Shown one piece after another: positions 1-7,916 of a stretch of 40,374 nucleotides of DNA (the stretch's first letter is position 1; each line of letters begins with the position of its first letter). The notes beneath the pieces are model-generated. The model ran no database searches and was not told where the DNA came from. It saw nothing but the letters and a program-made list of their open reading frames with translations. Source of the stretch: Sulfurimonas sp. (lineage in GTDB: Bacteria > Campylobacterota > Campylobacteria > Campylobacterales > Sulfurimonadaceae); NCBI GenBank assembly GCA_030654155.1, contig JAURYA010000109.1:1-40374 (forward strand), read 5' to 3'. Made by a program: the position numbers and the translations under genes.

Positions 1-2
1 TA

Positions 3-773
3 TGGGTAAAAGAAGAGACGCTTTTTTATGAAAAAGAGCTAAAGAAACTCCAAGGTGAGCTTTTAAAATATCAGAATTATGTTAAAGAAAAAGGGCTGAA
101 GGTTATTATGATTTTCGAGGGTCGTGATGCGGCAGGCAAGGGCGGAACGATTAAGAGGATAACAGAGCATTTAAATCCGAGGGGTGCTAGAATAGTCGCA
201 CTCTCTAAACCAAACGAGCAAGAGATGACGCAGTGGTATTTTCAAAGGTACACTCAGCATTTGCCAAGTGCGGGAGAGATAGTGCTTTTTGACAGAAGCT
301 GGTATAACAGAGCGATGGTTGAACCGGTTATGGGATTTTGCAGTGATGAGGAGTATCAAAAGTTTTTAGACGATGCGCCTGTGTTTGAGAAGATGATAAT
401 AGATAACGATACAAAAATTTTTAAATTTTATTTTTCAATATCCAAAGAAGAGCAGGCTTCGAGACTTCAAAATAGGGAAGATGACCCATTAAAGCAGTAT
501 AAGCTCTCTGCAATTGATCAGTTCGCACAGAAGCTTTGGGATGAGTACACTCTGGCAAAACAAAAAATGCTAAAAGCTACAAACACAAACTACGCACCGT
601 GGACTATTATTAAAAGTGACAACAAGAAAAAAGCCAGAATCAATATTATCAAATATATTTTAAAGCTTGTAGATTATCCAAATAAAATTAGCTCCGATGA
701 GATAGTCGTGGATAAAAATATAATCATAGATGCCAAACATGAGTTACAAGCAATGAAGAAAAATTTTCTGTAA
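3..773 (+). CDS. ppk2: Polyphosphate kinase 2 (PPK2), 5' end cut off by window
   Basis: Nucleoside-phosphate kinase that moves phosphate between inorganic polyphosphate and nucleotides in the cytoplasm. The reading frame is open from base 3, well upstream of the first internal ATG at 108, and the upstream residues (WVKEETLFYEKELKKLQ) continue the normal PPK2 N-terminal helix, so the gene starts outside the window. Visible motifs are the Walker A stretch GRDAAGKGG, the PRGARIVAL segment, the Walker B-like DRSWYNR and the lid-region arginines around SRLQNREDDPLKQYK. The C-terminal tail (about 50 residues) looks less conserved. It sits next to a PstS protein and a phosphate-type porin, which fits a phosphate-storage role. 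Family assignment is firm; the preferred nucleotide cannot be read from sequence. Confidence 0.95.
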   Translation, partial: WVKEETLFYEKELKKLQGELLKYQNYVKEKGLKVIMIFEGRDAAGKGGTIKRITEHLNPRGARIVALSKPNEQEMTQWYFQRYTQHLPSAGEIVLFDRSWYNRAMVEPVMGFCSDEEYQKFLDDAPVFEKMIIDNDTKIFKFYFSISKEEQASRLQNREDDPLKQYKLSAIDQFAQKLWDEYTLAKQKMLKATNTNYAPWTIIKSDNKKKARINIIKYILKLVDYPNKISSDEIVVDKNIIIDAKHELQAMKKNFL

Positions 774-788
774 TTATTTTGGTATAAT
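768..788 (+). promoter_or_regulatory. Promoter of the small lipoprotein gene, with one Pho-box-like half site
   Basis: A perfect -10 (TATAAT, 783-788) lies just after the ppk2 stop codon. Upstream of it CTGTAAT (768-774) is identical to the first half of the repeat before pstS, but the second half (TTGGTAT, 779-785) is degraded and overlaps the -10, so spacing differs from the two better boxes. The -10 is believable; Pho control is weakly supported. Confidence 0.4.
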
Positions 789-830
789 GAAGTTAGTGAG
801 AAGTCACAAACAAAAATATAAGGAATTATT

Positions 831-1193
831 ATGAATAGATTAAAAATGGTAAGCGCGGTCGTTGTTGCAATGACGGTTTTTGCAGGATGTAGTGCAAAAG
901 AGCCTACTACGGGTGATTTTATGCGTATGCATGCAGCAGATGAAAAAGCAATGGGTTTAGATCAAAAAGAGATAGCTAAAAATTGGGACAAGGGTTTAGC
1001 ATTAAAGCAATCAGGTGAGAAATTACTCAAGCATGGTGAAAAGCTGGTTAAATCAGGTGAGCAAGATATTATGACCGGTAAAAATGAGATTGAACAAGGA
1101 AATAAAGATATTATCGATGGGACAAAACTTTCCAATGAGAGTGAGCGTGTTTTTCGTGAAAAATACCCTGATTTAAAACTCGAGCTTAAATAG
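831..1193 (+). CDS. Small helical lipoprotein, unknown function
   Basis: A 120-residue predicted lipoprotein: charged N-terminus, hydrophobic stretch and lipobox VFAGC with the acylated cysteine at residue 20. The mature part is hydrophilic and apparently all-helical, with a repeated K-x-G-E/K-x-L/D pattern (QSGEKLL, KHGEKLV, KSGEQDI, TGKNEI, QGNKDI) of about seven residues, suggesting a coiled coil or an extended periplasmic helix. A clear AAGGA ribosome site precedes the ATG. It lies between ppk2 and pstS on the same strand with its own -10. I do not recognise the family; a role in the phosphate island is only guilt by position. Confidence 0.8.
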   Translation: MNRLKMVSAVVVAMTVFAGCSAKEPTTGDFMRMHAADEKAMGLDQKEIAKNWDKGLALKQSGEKLLKHGEKLVKSGEQDIMTGKNEIEQGNKDIIDGTKLSNESERVFREKYPDLKLELK

Positions 1194-1228
1194 AGATTTT
1201 TTCCAAAAAAACTCTTCTGCAGATTTAG

Positions 1229-1252
1229 GTGAGGGTGAAAATATACCCTCAC
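1229..1252. other. Stem-loop in the lipoprotein-pstS gap
   Basis: GTGAGGGT (1229-1236) and ACCCTCAC (1245-1252) form a perfect 8-bp stem with an 8-base AT-rich loop. There is no T-run directly after it on either strand, so it is not a standard intrinsic terminator, though it may end or stabilise the upstream transcript. The rest of the gap (1194-1397) shows nothing gene-like. Confidence 0.45.
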
Positions 1253-1397
1253 TGCCTCAACTATTAGTAAATTATTTTAAGTAAAGCTCGCATGTTGGCT
1301 TTTGCCGCTTTTGAGTTAATATTATCTAAATTGACCTCATGTAGAATACAAATTATTTGAGCATAGAATAGTAAAATTAAATTTAGCCAATAAGGCA

Positions 1398-1441
1398 GTA
1401 ATTTTTTCTGTAATCATTTTGTAATACGCGGCAATTATAAT
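1398..1441 (+). promoter_or_regulatory. Pho-box-like direct repeats and -10 of pstS
   Basis: CTGTAAT (1408-1414) and TTGTAAT (1419-1425) are 7-base direct repeats separated by 4 bases, the 7-4-7 layout of PhoB-type boxes; a third GTAAT begins at 1398. A TATAAT -10 (1436-1441) begins 17 bases after the start of the second repeat, so the repeats occupy the place of a -35 box. The same layout recurs upstream of the porin. Confidence 0.65.
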
Positions 1442-1469
1442 TTCGCCAAACATTAAAAAGGAAAAACAA

Positions 1470-2474
1470 ATGTTAAAAAAATTAGCTTTAGTTGTACTTG
1501 TTACAGCTGCTTCGGTAACTGCTTCATTTGCGTCTGATAAACTAAACGGTGCGGGTGCATCATTCCCGGCTCCCTTATATTATGATTGGGCATTTAACTA
1601 TAAAAAAGATACAAAAAATCTTGTTAACTACCAGTCAATCGGCTCAGGCGGAGGAATCAAGCAGATTTCTAAAAGAGTTGTAGATTTTGGCGCATCTGAT
1701 GAGGCTTTAAACACTTTACAACTTGCAAAAGATAATTTGTTTCAGTTTCCTGCGGTTATCGGTTCAATCGTTGTTGCATTCAATGTAGATAAAATTGCTG
1801 ATGAAACTCTAAAACTTAGTAATGAAGTAGTTGCAGACATTTTTGCAGGAAAAATTACAATGTGGAATGATAAGGCTATCGCAGCAGACAATCAAGGTCT
1901 TGCTCTTCCAAACCAAAAAATCGTTGTAGTCCACCGTTCAGACGGAAGCGGAACAACTTTTAACTTTACTTACTATCTGACTCAAAGTTCTAAGAGCTGG
2001 AAAGAGAGTTTTGGAACTGGTAAAGCGATTGACTGGGCTACTGGAATCGGCGGAAAAGGTAATGAGGGTGTTGCAAGTTTGGTCAAGCAGACTCCTTACT
2101 CAATCGGATATATTGAAAATGCATACAAAGAGAAAAATAATCTTAGTGCTGCGATTCTTAAGACTGCAAGCGGTAAATGGGTAAAAGCAACTGAAGAGAA
2201 CTTCAAAGCAGCTGCAAAGTATGCAACTTGGACAAAAGATAAGCACTTTTACTCTGTTTTGGCACTACAAGAGGGTGACACATCATACCCGATAGTTGCG
2301 GCTACATTTATACTTCTTCCTAGAGAAGGCGGTGATATGAACAAAAAAGTAACAGCTTTTTTTGATTACGCATTTAAAAACGGTGATGATGAAGCTAAAA
2401 AATTAGGTTACATTCCTCTTCCTGAAGAGACTAAAAAAATGATTAGAGAGTATTGGGCAGCCAACTTAAAATAA
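1470..2474 (+). CDS. pstS: Phosphate ABC transporter substrate-binding protein
   Basis: Periplasmic phosphate-binding protein that would deliver phosphate to a PstCAB permease. A signal peptide (about residues 1-21, ending near SFAS) is followed by the conserved PstS motifs GAGASFPAPLYYDW, SIGSGGGIKQ, DFGASDEAL, the HRSDGSGTTFNFTYYL phosphate-binding loop and a GNEGVASLV-QTPYSIGYIE segment. Length of 334 residues is normal. The ATG follows AAAAAGGAAAAAC. The gene is monocistronic here: a strong terminator follows and pstC, pstA and pstB are absent from the window. Pho-box-like repeats upstream suggest induction by phosphate limitation. Confidence 0.96.
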   Translation: MLKKLALVVLVTAASVTASFASDKLNGAGASFPAPLYYDWAFNYKKDTKNLVNYQSIGSGGGIKQISKRVVDFGASDEALNTLQLAKDNLFQFPAVIGSIVVAFNVDKIADETLKLSNEVVADIFAGKITMWNDKAIAADNQGLALPNQKIVVVHRSDGSGTTFNFTYYLTQSSKSWKESFGTGKAIDWATGIGGKGNEGVASLVKQTPYSIGYIENAYKEKNNLSAAILKTASGKWVKATEENFKAAAKYATWTKDKHFYSVLALQEGDTSYPIVAATFILLPREGGDMNKKVTAFFDYAFKNGDDEAKKLGYIPLPEETKKMIREYWAANLK

Positions 2475-2528
2475 TCATCTAATCGCGTCCATTCTCATAT
2501 ATTTTCTCTCCTAAGAAAATCTCCTGTA

Positions 2529-2561
2529 AGCCCTTGCAACTTCTCATTGCAAGGGCTTTTT
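2529..2561 (+). terminator. Intrinsic terminator after pstS
   Basis: AGCCCTTGCAA (2529-2539) pairs perfectly with TTGCAAGGGCT (2547-2557) around a 7-base loop, followed by a T-run to 2561. It separates pstS from the porin, so the porin needs its own promoter. Confidence 0.93.
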
Positions 2562-2604
2562 CCATTTCTGGCATATTCCATTTTATTATATAAATATCTA
2601 TTTT

Positions 2605-2638
2605 TTGTAATCTTTTCGTAACCTAATAATTTTATAAT
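2605..2638 (+). promoter_or_regulatory. Pho-box-like direct repeats and -10 of the porin gene
   Basis: TTGTAAT (2605-2611) and TCGTAAC (2616-2622) form 7-base repeats with a 4-base spacer. TATAAT (2633-2638) begins 17 bases after the second repeat, exactly as in the pstS promoter, and 36 bases before the ATG (34 in pstS). Confidence 0.65.
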
Positions 2639-2668
2639 TCTGCAACAAAAAAACAAGGGAAATAACAA

Positions 2669-3916
2669 ATGAAAAAAATCGTTTTATCGACTATCGCTGC
2701 TTTAGCGGTTAGTGCAACAAGCTTAAGTGCTTCACAACAGTTTTATGTAGATGATAAAGGTCAAGTTTTTACGACATCTGGACCAGACCGTATAGCTATT
2801 GAAAATAAAGAATCTCCAGTATTTTCTAAAACAGCAAGGTTAGAGTTTAGCGGTACTCACTATTTTGGTTTGACATCGGTACAACCTGATTTAACTGGTC
2901 CATCTGTTGATAACTCTACTGGTTTCGAGCTTCGTCGTAACTACTTGCAGGTTAAGGCATATTTTAATGAGAAAGACTTTTTCCGTGTAACTATGGATAC
3001 AACGAAAGAGATCGGATCAAGCACATCTTATGCTGATATATACGCTAAATACGCTTACCTTTATTTAGATAACATTCTCCCGTATACTGGGGTAGAGATT
3101 GGTATCGCTCACCGTCCATGGATCGACTATGAAGAGCACAATTCTTGGCATTACCGTTCAATCAACAAAGTTGCGATTGAGCAAAAAACAAATACAACAG
3201 ATAGTGGTCCAGACTTAGTTAATTCAGCTGACCTTGGTTTCAACTTAAAAACTAAAACGGAAAACTTCAGTTCTGAAATCGGTATGTTCAATGGTGAGGG
3301 TTACCATGCGGATAAGGCAGCAGCAAACCAAGAAAACAGTACAGACCTTTCACTTGAATGGCGTTTGACTGGTCACTTGATGGGTAGCGGTAACAAACTC
3401 GGTAAAAACGATCGTACCAAAGCGACTTATTTAAATGTTTCAACATATGGTTTAATGTCGAAAAATCATAAAGATGCTGATGTACTTGTAGATGGTCCAG
3501 CAGAATATGATCGTTCAATGTATGGACTCCATGCGGTCTATAATCAACCATTGTTCTTGATAGCTGCTCAATACTATATTGCCAACGATGATGCACAAAA
3601 TACTACACTTGGTGACAGTAAAGACTATACGGGCTATTCTATCAATGCTGAAATCCGTCCAATGACAGACTGGACTATCATCGGTCGTTATGATGTTAGT
3701 GATATTGATAAGATTGCAAAAGCTACAGCCATAGAAACAAAAGATCAAGAGATGAAACAAATGCTTCTTGGTGTAGCATATAAATATAACAAAAATGTAA
3801 GTTTTATCGCTTCAGGTAAACACATTACTGACGATGCAAAAACATGGACTGCTCTTACCCTGGCTGATGCAAAAGAGAAAAATGTTTACATGCTAACTAC
3901 TGAAGTTAAATGGTAA
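2669..3916 (+). CDS. Outer-membrane porin, phosphate-selective OprO/OprP type
   Basis: A 415-residue beta-barrel porin. A signal peptide (residues 1-22, MKKIVLSTIAALAV...SLSAS) is followed by alternating hydrophobic and polar strands, conserved barrel segments (GFELRRNYLQVKAYF, FRVTMDT, YAYLYLDNILPYTGVEIGIAHRPW) and a C-terminal aromatic (TTEVKW) suited to BAM recognition. The ELRRNYL entry strand and overall layout match the phosphate-selective porin O/P family. Position behind pstS and a matching Pho-box promoter support phosphate uptake. Family membership alone does not prove anion choice, since such porins are also general in this phylum. GGGAAATAAC precedes the ATG. Confidence 0.85.
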   Translation: MKKIVLSTIAALAVSATSLSASQQFYVDDKGQVFTTSGPDRIAIENKESPVFSKTARLEFSGTHYFGLTSVQPDLTGPSVDNSTGFELRRNYLQVKAYFNEKDFFRVTMDTTKEIGSSTSYADIYAKYAYLYLDNILPYTGVEIGIAHRPWIDYEEHNSWHYRSINKVAIEQKTNTTDSGPDLVNSADLGFNLKTKTENFSSEIGMFNGEGYHADKAAANQENSTDLSLEWRLTGHLMGSGNKLGKNDRTKATYLNVSTYGLMSKNHKDADVLVDGPAEYDRSMYGLHAVYNQPLFLIAAQYYIANDDAQNTTLGDSKDYTGYSINAEIRPMTDWTIIGRYDVSDIDKIAKATAIETKDQEMKQMLLGVAYKYNKNVSFIASGKHITDDAKTWTALTLADAKEKNVYMLTTEVKW

Positions 3917-3966
3917 CATCTTAAAAAGCATTACAAATTTCTCCTTTTTTTCTCACACTCCCCTAA

Positions 3967-3998
3967 ATATAGAGCCCTTTTGGGCTTTATATATATTT
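3967..3998 (+). terminator. Intrinsic terminator after the porin gene
   Basis: ATATAGAGCCC (3967-3977) pairs with GGGCTTTATAT (3982-3992), with one G-T pair, around a TTTT loop; an AT-rich run with several Ts follows. It closes the phosphate island before ilvE. Confidence 0.8.
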
Positions 3999-4107
3999 TC
4001 TTTTTTACAGCTATAAGAACAACACTTATTGACGATTAATGCAATATAAACATCATTTTAGATAGAATACCAAGAATTTTAAAGTAGCAATTATTGGAGA
4101 AATGGAT

Positions 4108-5028
4108 ATGGACGCGGCTAAATATATTTGGATGAATGGCAAATTTGTTGGATGGGATGACGCGAAGGTTCACGTTTTGTCGCACACTTTGCATTATGGT
4201 AACGGTGTAATTGAGGGAACAAAAGCGTATAGAACTGCTAAAGGTTACGCTATTTTTCGTCTGAATGACCACACCAAAAGATTAAAAGAGTCTGCAAAAA
4301 TGACTCTTATGGATATCCCTTACACTGTTGAGGAGTTAAATGAGGCTCAGTTAGAGCTGCTTAGAAAAAATGATTTTAAAGGCGAAAATATATATATCCG
4401 CCCTTTTGCATTTTTGGGGTATGGCGTTATGGGTGTTTATCATAAACATGCGCCCGTTGAGACCGCTATAGCTGCATGGGAGTGGGGCGCTTATCTTGGC
4501 GAAGAGGGTATGAAAAAAGGCATAAAGCTTAAAATCGTATCTATGACTAGACCTGCCAATACTTCAAATATGGGTAAAGCGAAGGCTGTTGCAAACTACC
4601 TAAATTCTCAAATGGCAAAGTATGAAGCGATTGATTGCGGATATGAGGAAGCACTTCTGCTGGATGATCAGGGGTATGTTGCAGAAGCAAGCGGTGCCAG
4701 CTTTTTTATGGTAAAAAACGGCGTGCTTATTACTCCTCCAAATGATAACTCTCTAGAGTCAATTACTCAAAAAACTACAATTGAACTAGCTACCGATATG
4801 GGCATAAAAGTTGAGCGCCGCCGTATTTCAAGAGAAGATGTTTATACTGCAGATGAAGCATTCCTAACAGGAACTGCTGCTGAAATCACTCCTGTTCGCC
4901 ATGTTGACGGCAGAGACATAGGATGCGGTGCACGCGGTGAAATGACAGAGAAATTGCAAAGCAAATATTTTGATGTAGTTTTTGGCAGAGATAAAAAATA
5001 TGAGCACTATTTGACGTATATTAACTAA
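4108..5028 (+). CDS. ilvE: Branched-chain amino-acid aminotransferase
   Basis: PLP-dependent class IV aminotransferase for the last step of leucine, isoleucine and valine synthesis. Features seen: N-terminal HTLHYGNGVIEGTKAY, FLGYGVMGVY in mid-protein, the lysine-bearing segment NMGKAKAVANY, and the PLP-phosphate region EALLLDDQGYVAEASGASFF followed by LITPP and FLTGTAAEITPV. About 306 residues is the normal size. The GGAGA site (4096-4100) touches the first ATG at 4102 but is correctly spaced for the ATG at 4108, so I start there (MDAAKYIWMNG). It leads a rightward run of closely spaced genes to 7916. Confidence 0.95.
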   Translation: MDAAKYIWMNGKFVGWDDAKVHVLSHTLHYGNGVIEGTKAYRTAKGYAIFRLNDHTKRLKESAKMTLMDIPYTVEELNEAQLELLRKNDFKGENIYIRPFAFLGYGVMGVYHKHAPVETAIAAWEWGAYLGEEGMKKGIKLKIVSMTRPANTSNMGKAKAVANYLNSQMAKYEAIDCGYEEALLLDDQGYVAEASGASFFMVKNGVLITPPNDNSLESITQKTTIELATDMGIKVERRRISREDVYTADEAFLTGTAAEITPVRHVDGRDIGCGARGEMTEKLQSKYFDVVFGRDKKYEHYLTYIN

Positions 5029-5047
5029 ATCAAGGAAATAGAAAAAA

Positions 5048-6178
5048 ATGAAGGACAATATAACAATGGCATCAGATATGAATGACTATTTCAATAAGAA
5101 AAAGAGCGAAGATAGTAATTTTGGAAAAAAATCAACCGGTGAAAATAGCGGCGGAGGCGGCGGTGGAAACGGTCCTCAAATGCCAAAAATAGATTTCAAT
5201 TTCGGTGGAGGAAAAGCCGGAGTTTTCTATTTTATAATTGCAATTGTTATTATTTTAATTTTAGCGAAGCCATTTACAATAATTGAAGAGGGAGAACGCG
5301 GTATTTTAAGCACTAACGGTAAATATCAAGACCAAGCACTTCTTCCGGGACTGCATTTTATTCTTCCTGTTATTCAAAAAGTATTCATAGTAGATACAAA
5401 AGTTCGTATTATTAACTATGCATCTAGTGTTGAAGCGGGTGGCGGCACTGCTGCATCGGGAATAAACGCAAAACCAGCTATTACCGTTCTTGATAAGCGC
5501 GGACTTCCTGTTTCTATTGAACTAACTGTTCAGTACAGACTAAACGCTCAGTTTGCGGCTCAGACAATATCAAACTGGGGATTTAGCTGGGAAGATAAAA
5601 TTATAAATCCTGTTGTAAGAGATGTTGTTCGTAACGTCGTCGGTAAATATGATGCAGAAGTTCTTCCGCAGATGAGAGACAATATAGCCGCTGATATAGA
5701 AGTTGGAATAAGAAAGAGTGTGGCAGGTTTACAGAATGCTCCTGCTGATTTGCAGTCGGTTCAACTTCGTGAAATTTTGCTTCCTCCAAAAGTAAAAGAG
5801 CAGATAGAAAATGTTCAAATAGCAAAACAACAAGTTCAAAAAGCCGAACAAGATGTACAGCGTGCTGAACAAGAGGCGCTTAGACGTGCAGCAGAGTCAA
5901 GAGGTATTGCAGAAAAGGCTAGAATTGAAGCTCAAGGTTTGGCGGATGCAATCACGATTGATGCAGATGCAAAATCAAAAGCTAACTACCTAATCTCAAA
6001 ATCACTGACTAGTCAGCTGTTACAGCTAGAGCAGATTCATGTTCAAGGCAAATTTAATGATGCTCTCAAAGAGAATAAAGACGCTAAAATTTTCTTAACA
6101 CCTGGCGGTTCAACTCCAAATATTTGGGTTGACATGAAAGATGCTAAGCAAAGAACTTCAACTTCTACTGCTGAGTAA
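5048..6178 (+). CDS. SPFH/prohibitin-family membrane protein (HflK-like)
   Basis: Single-pass membrane protein with an SPFH domain. The N-terminus is hydrophilic and glycine-rich (GGGGGGNG), followed by one transmembrane segment (about residues 57-75, VFYFIIAIVIILILA), the SPFH domain (about 80-270, starting FTIIEEGERGILSTNGKY and containing LPGLHFILPVIQKV), then a long coiled coil (KQQVQKAEQDVQRAEQEALRRAAESRG). Relatives form ring assemblies that shield FtsH or organise membranes. A second ATG at 5066 (MASDMNDYFNKKK) also has an AAGGA upstream and resembles family N-termini, so the true start may be 18 bases later. Partner HflC is not adjacent. Confidence 0.85.
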   Translation: MKDNITMASDMNDYFNKKKSEDSNFGKKSTGENSGGGGGGNGPQMPKIDFNFGGGKAGVFYFIIAIVIILILAKPFTIIEEGERGILSTNGKYQDQALLPGLHFILPVIQKVFIVDTKVRIINYASSVEAGGGTAASGINAKPAITVLDKRGLPVSIELTVQYRLNAQFAAQTISNWGFSWEDKIINPVVRDVVRNVVGKYDAEVLPQMRDNIAADIEVGIRKSVAGLQNAPADLQSVQLREILLPPKVKEQIENVQIAKQQVQKAEQDVQRAEQEALRRAAESRGIAEKARIEAQGLADAITIDADAKSKANYLISKSLTSQLLQLEQIHVQGKFNDALKENKDAKIFLTPGGSTPNIWVDMKDAKQRTSTSTAE

Positions 6179-6186
6179 ACAAAGAG

Positions 6187-6867
6187 ATGCAAGAGATAAT
6201 AGATAAAATTGACTGGCAAAAAATTTCCCTTTTGCCGGTAATCGTTCAAGACAGCGCAAATCAAGAAGTTTTGATGATGGCTTATATGAACAAAGAGGCG
6301 CTCTCCCTCTCACTCTCAACCAGAATTGCACACTACTTCTCTCGCTCTAAACAACGGATTTGGAAAAAAGGCGAGAGCAGCGGCCACACACAACAAATTA
6401 GCTCCTTTAATATAGATTGCGATAACGATACACTTCTAATAAAAGTCGTGCAAAACGGAGTGGCATGTCATACAGGAAGACGCTCATGCTTTTTTACCGA
6501 GTTGGAATCAGGTGAAATAAATAGTGAAGTTGAAGTAAGCAGTGAAGCACTTTACGGTGTTATTGACACCCTTTATCACACAATACAAGAGCGCAAATAT
6601 GCAGACCCAAGCACTTCATGGACGGCAAAACTTTTAAGCAAAGGCGACAATACAATTTTAAAAAAGATTGTAGAAGAGGCTGGTGAGTTTAGTTTTGCCT
6701 ACAAAGACAATGATGAACATGAGATAATTTATGAAGCAGCAGATTTGACGTATCACGTTCTTGTGGCGCTTGCGGCAAAAAATATCTCCCCTGATAGAGT
6801 TAAGCAAGAGTTGGCTCGTAGATTTGACATGAGCGGAATAGTTGAAAAAAATTCAAGAGACAGCTAA
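6187..6867 (+). CDS. hisIE: Bifunctional PR-AMP cyclohydrolase / PR-ATP pyrophosphatase
   Basis: Carries out the second and third steps of histidine synthesis. The HisI half (about residues 1-115) has VLMMAYMNKEAL, the SRSKQRIWKKGESSGHTQ motif, DCDNDTLLIKV and the metal-binding GVACHTGRRSCFF. The HisE half (about 125-226) has PSTSWTAKLLSKGDNTILKKIVEEAGE and EAADLTYHVLVAL, the helical NTP-pyrophosphohydrolase core. It starts 9 bases after the SPFH stop codon. Fusion is the common arrangement. No other his genes are nearby apart from a possible histidinol phosphatase at 12647-13426. Confidence 0.95.
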   Translation: MQEIIDKIDWQKISLLPVIVQDSANQEVLMMAYMNKEALSLSLSTRIAHYFSRSKQRIWKKGESSGHTQQISSFNIDCDNDTLLIKVVQNGVACHTGRRSCFFTELESGEINSEVEVSSEALYGVIDTLYHTIQERKYADPSTSWTAKLLSKGDNTILKKIVEEAGEFSFAYKDNDEHEIIYEAADLTYHVLVALAAKNISPDRVKQELARRFDMSGIVEKNSRDS

Positions 6868-6873
6868 AAAATA

Positions 6874-7383
6874 ATGGTAGCAGTTACTAAATTTATAAAA
6901 GAGTTAATAATTTATGACTATATTTTATTTGGCAGTTTATTAACGCTATTTATTATTTTTGTTATACTCGGAATAGTTCTTCGCCGTAAAACTTTTCTGG
7001 CAGTTTTTCTTGTGCTGTTTGCATTTATCACTCTCGTCGCAGGCTCAACTTTTGGTTATATAGCAATGCACCAATATCTTTTTAAAAATCAAACTACTAT
7101 CATAAGTCAAAAAAAACTCTCATTTACAAAAGCTGTGGTTGTTTATGGAACTCTGAAAAATACGTCAGATAGAGATTTTAAAAGTTGTAAAATAACCGTA
7201 AGCGCTTATAAGGTAGGTGGCAATAAAATAAAAAATTATTTATTTAAGTTTAAGCCGATTAATAAAATGTCGATAATTGAGAGTGATATTTTAAAAGGGC
7301 ATGAGCGCGAAATTAAGTTTATAATTGAGCCGTTTACGTATGCAAATGATTACAATATTTCTCTAGGAGCAAATTGTAAATGA
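6874..7383 (+). CDS. DUF2393-like membrane protein, first of a pair
   Basis: A 169-residue protein with two N-terminal transmembrane helices (about residues 13-38 and 44-68), then an extracytoplasmic beta-rich region (KAVVVYGTLKNTSDRDFKSCKITVSAY ... EREIKFIIEPF) that reads like an FxLYD-type fold. This pattern matches the DUF2393 family known mainly from Campylobacter and Helicobacter; function is unknown. Its stop overlaps the start of the next gene (ATGA at 7380-7383), so the pair is translationally coupled. No clear ribosome site is seen before the ATG, suggesting coupling to hisIE. Confidence 0.72.
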   Translation: MVAVTKFIKELIIYDYILFGSLLTLFIIFVILGIVLRRKTFLAVFLVLFAFITLVAGSTFGYIAMHQYLFKNQTTIISQKKLSFTKAVVVYGTLKNTSDRDFKSCKITVSAYKVGGNKIKNYLFKFKPINKMSIIESDILKGHEREIKFIIEPFTYANDYNISLGANCK

Positions 7384-7916
7384 GTACACTATTTAATTAT
7401 TGGCACTATATAGTTTTATCTGTTTTGCTGCTGATTTTCATAGGTGCTGCAGTAGCTGTTCTTAAACAAGAAGATTCAAAACAAAAATATCAGATAGTTC
7501 TTCTGTTTTTTATAATATTTATAGTTATGTCCGGCATTGGTATAGTCACGGTAGACAAATATACAAAAGTGGCAAAACTATATAAACTGGAAAATAAAAG
7601 AAATTTAAACAGTGAAAAAATCATGTATAGCGGTGTGGTTAGAAATGAGGGGGATTATGAGATTGGCGAGGTTGTTTTTGAGATAAAATTAGTTAACGGC
7701 GGCAGTGATACCGGCAGTGTAAAAGCCGGTATGTTTTTTAAGCCGAGCGGTTTTTCCGGTCTTTTTTCAAGCGGAGTAAGGCCTCAACAGATAACGCAAA
7801 CGTTTGTAGTAGCAAAAAATTTAAAACCTAGGGAGAGCATGGACTTTATAGTCTATTTGGAATACCCGCCATACTTTAGAAGCGTTTCTCATTTCTCAAA
7901 ACTTTATGCGCATTAA
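7380..7916 (+). CDS. DUF2393-like membrane protein, second of a pair
   Basis: A 178-residue protein with the same plan as the gene before it: two N-terminal transmembrane helices (about residues 9-29 and 39-60) and an outward beta-rich domain (EKIMYSGVVRNEGDYEIGEVVFEIKLV ... ESMDFIVYLEYPP). The pair probably arose by duplication and could form a heteromer, which is inference. The ATG overlaps the previous stop. Its 3' end overlaps the convergent radical SAM gene by 4 bases, leaving no room for a terminator between them. Confidence 0.72.
   Translation: MSTLFNYWHYIVLSVLLLIFIGAAVAVLKQEDSKQKYQIVLLFFIIFIVMSGIGIVTVDKYTKVAKLYKLENKRNLNSEKIMYSGVVRNEGDYEIGEVVFEIKLVNGGSDTGSVKAGMFFKPSGFSGLFSSGVRPQQITQTFVVAKNLKPRESMDFIVYLEYPPYFRSVSHFSKLYAH

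Noticed and set aside
962-1252. A 96-codon minus-strand ORF over the small lipoprotein gene.
   Set aside because: Its serine/proline/phenylalanine-rich product is a mirror of the repeated lysine/glutamate codons on the plus strand; the plus-strand gene has a lipobox and ribosome site.
1229-1252. A perfect stem-loop as the terminator of the lipoprotein gene.
   Set aside because: No T-run follows on either strand, so I list it only as a stem-loop.
2669-3916. Several minus-strand ORFs of 80-100 codons within the porin gene.
   Set aside because: They have no ribosome sites or recognisable domains and are shadows of a clear signal-peptide-bearing barrel protein.
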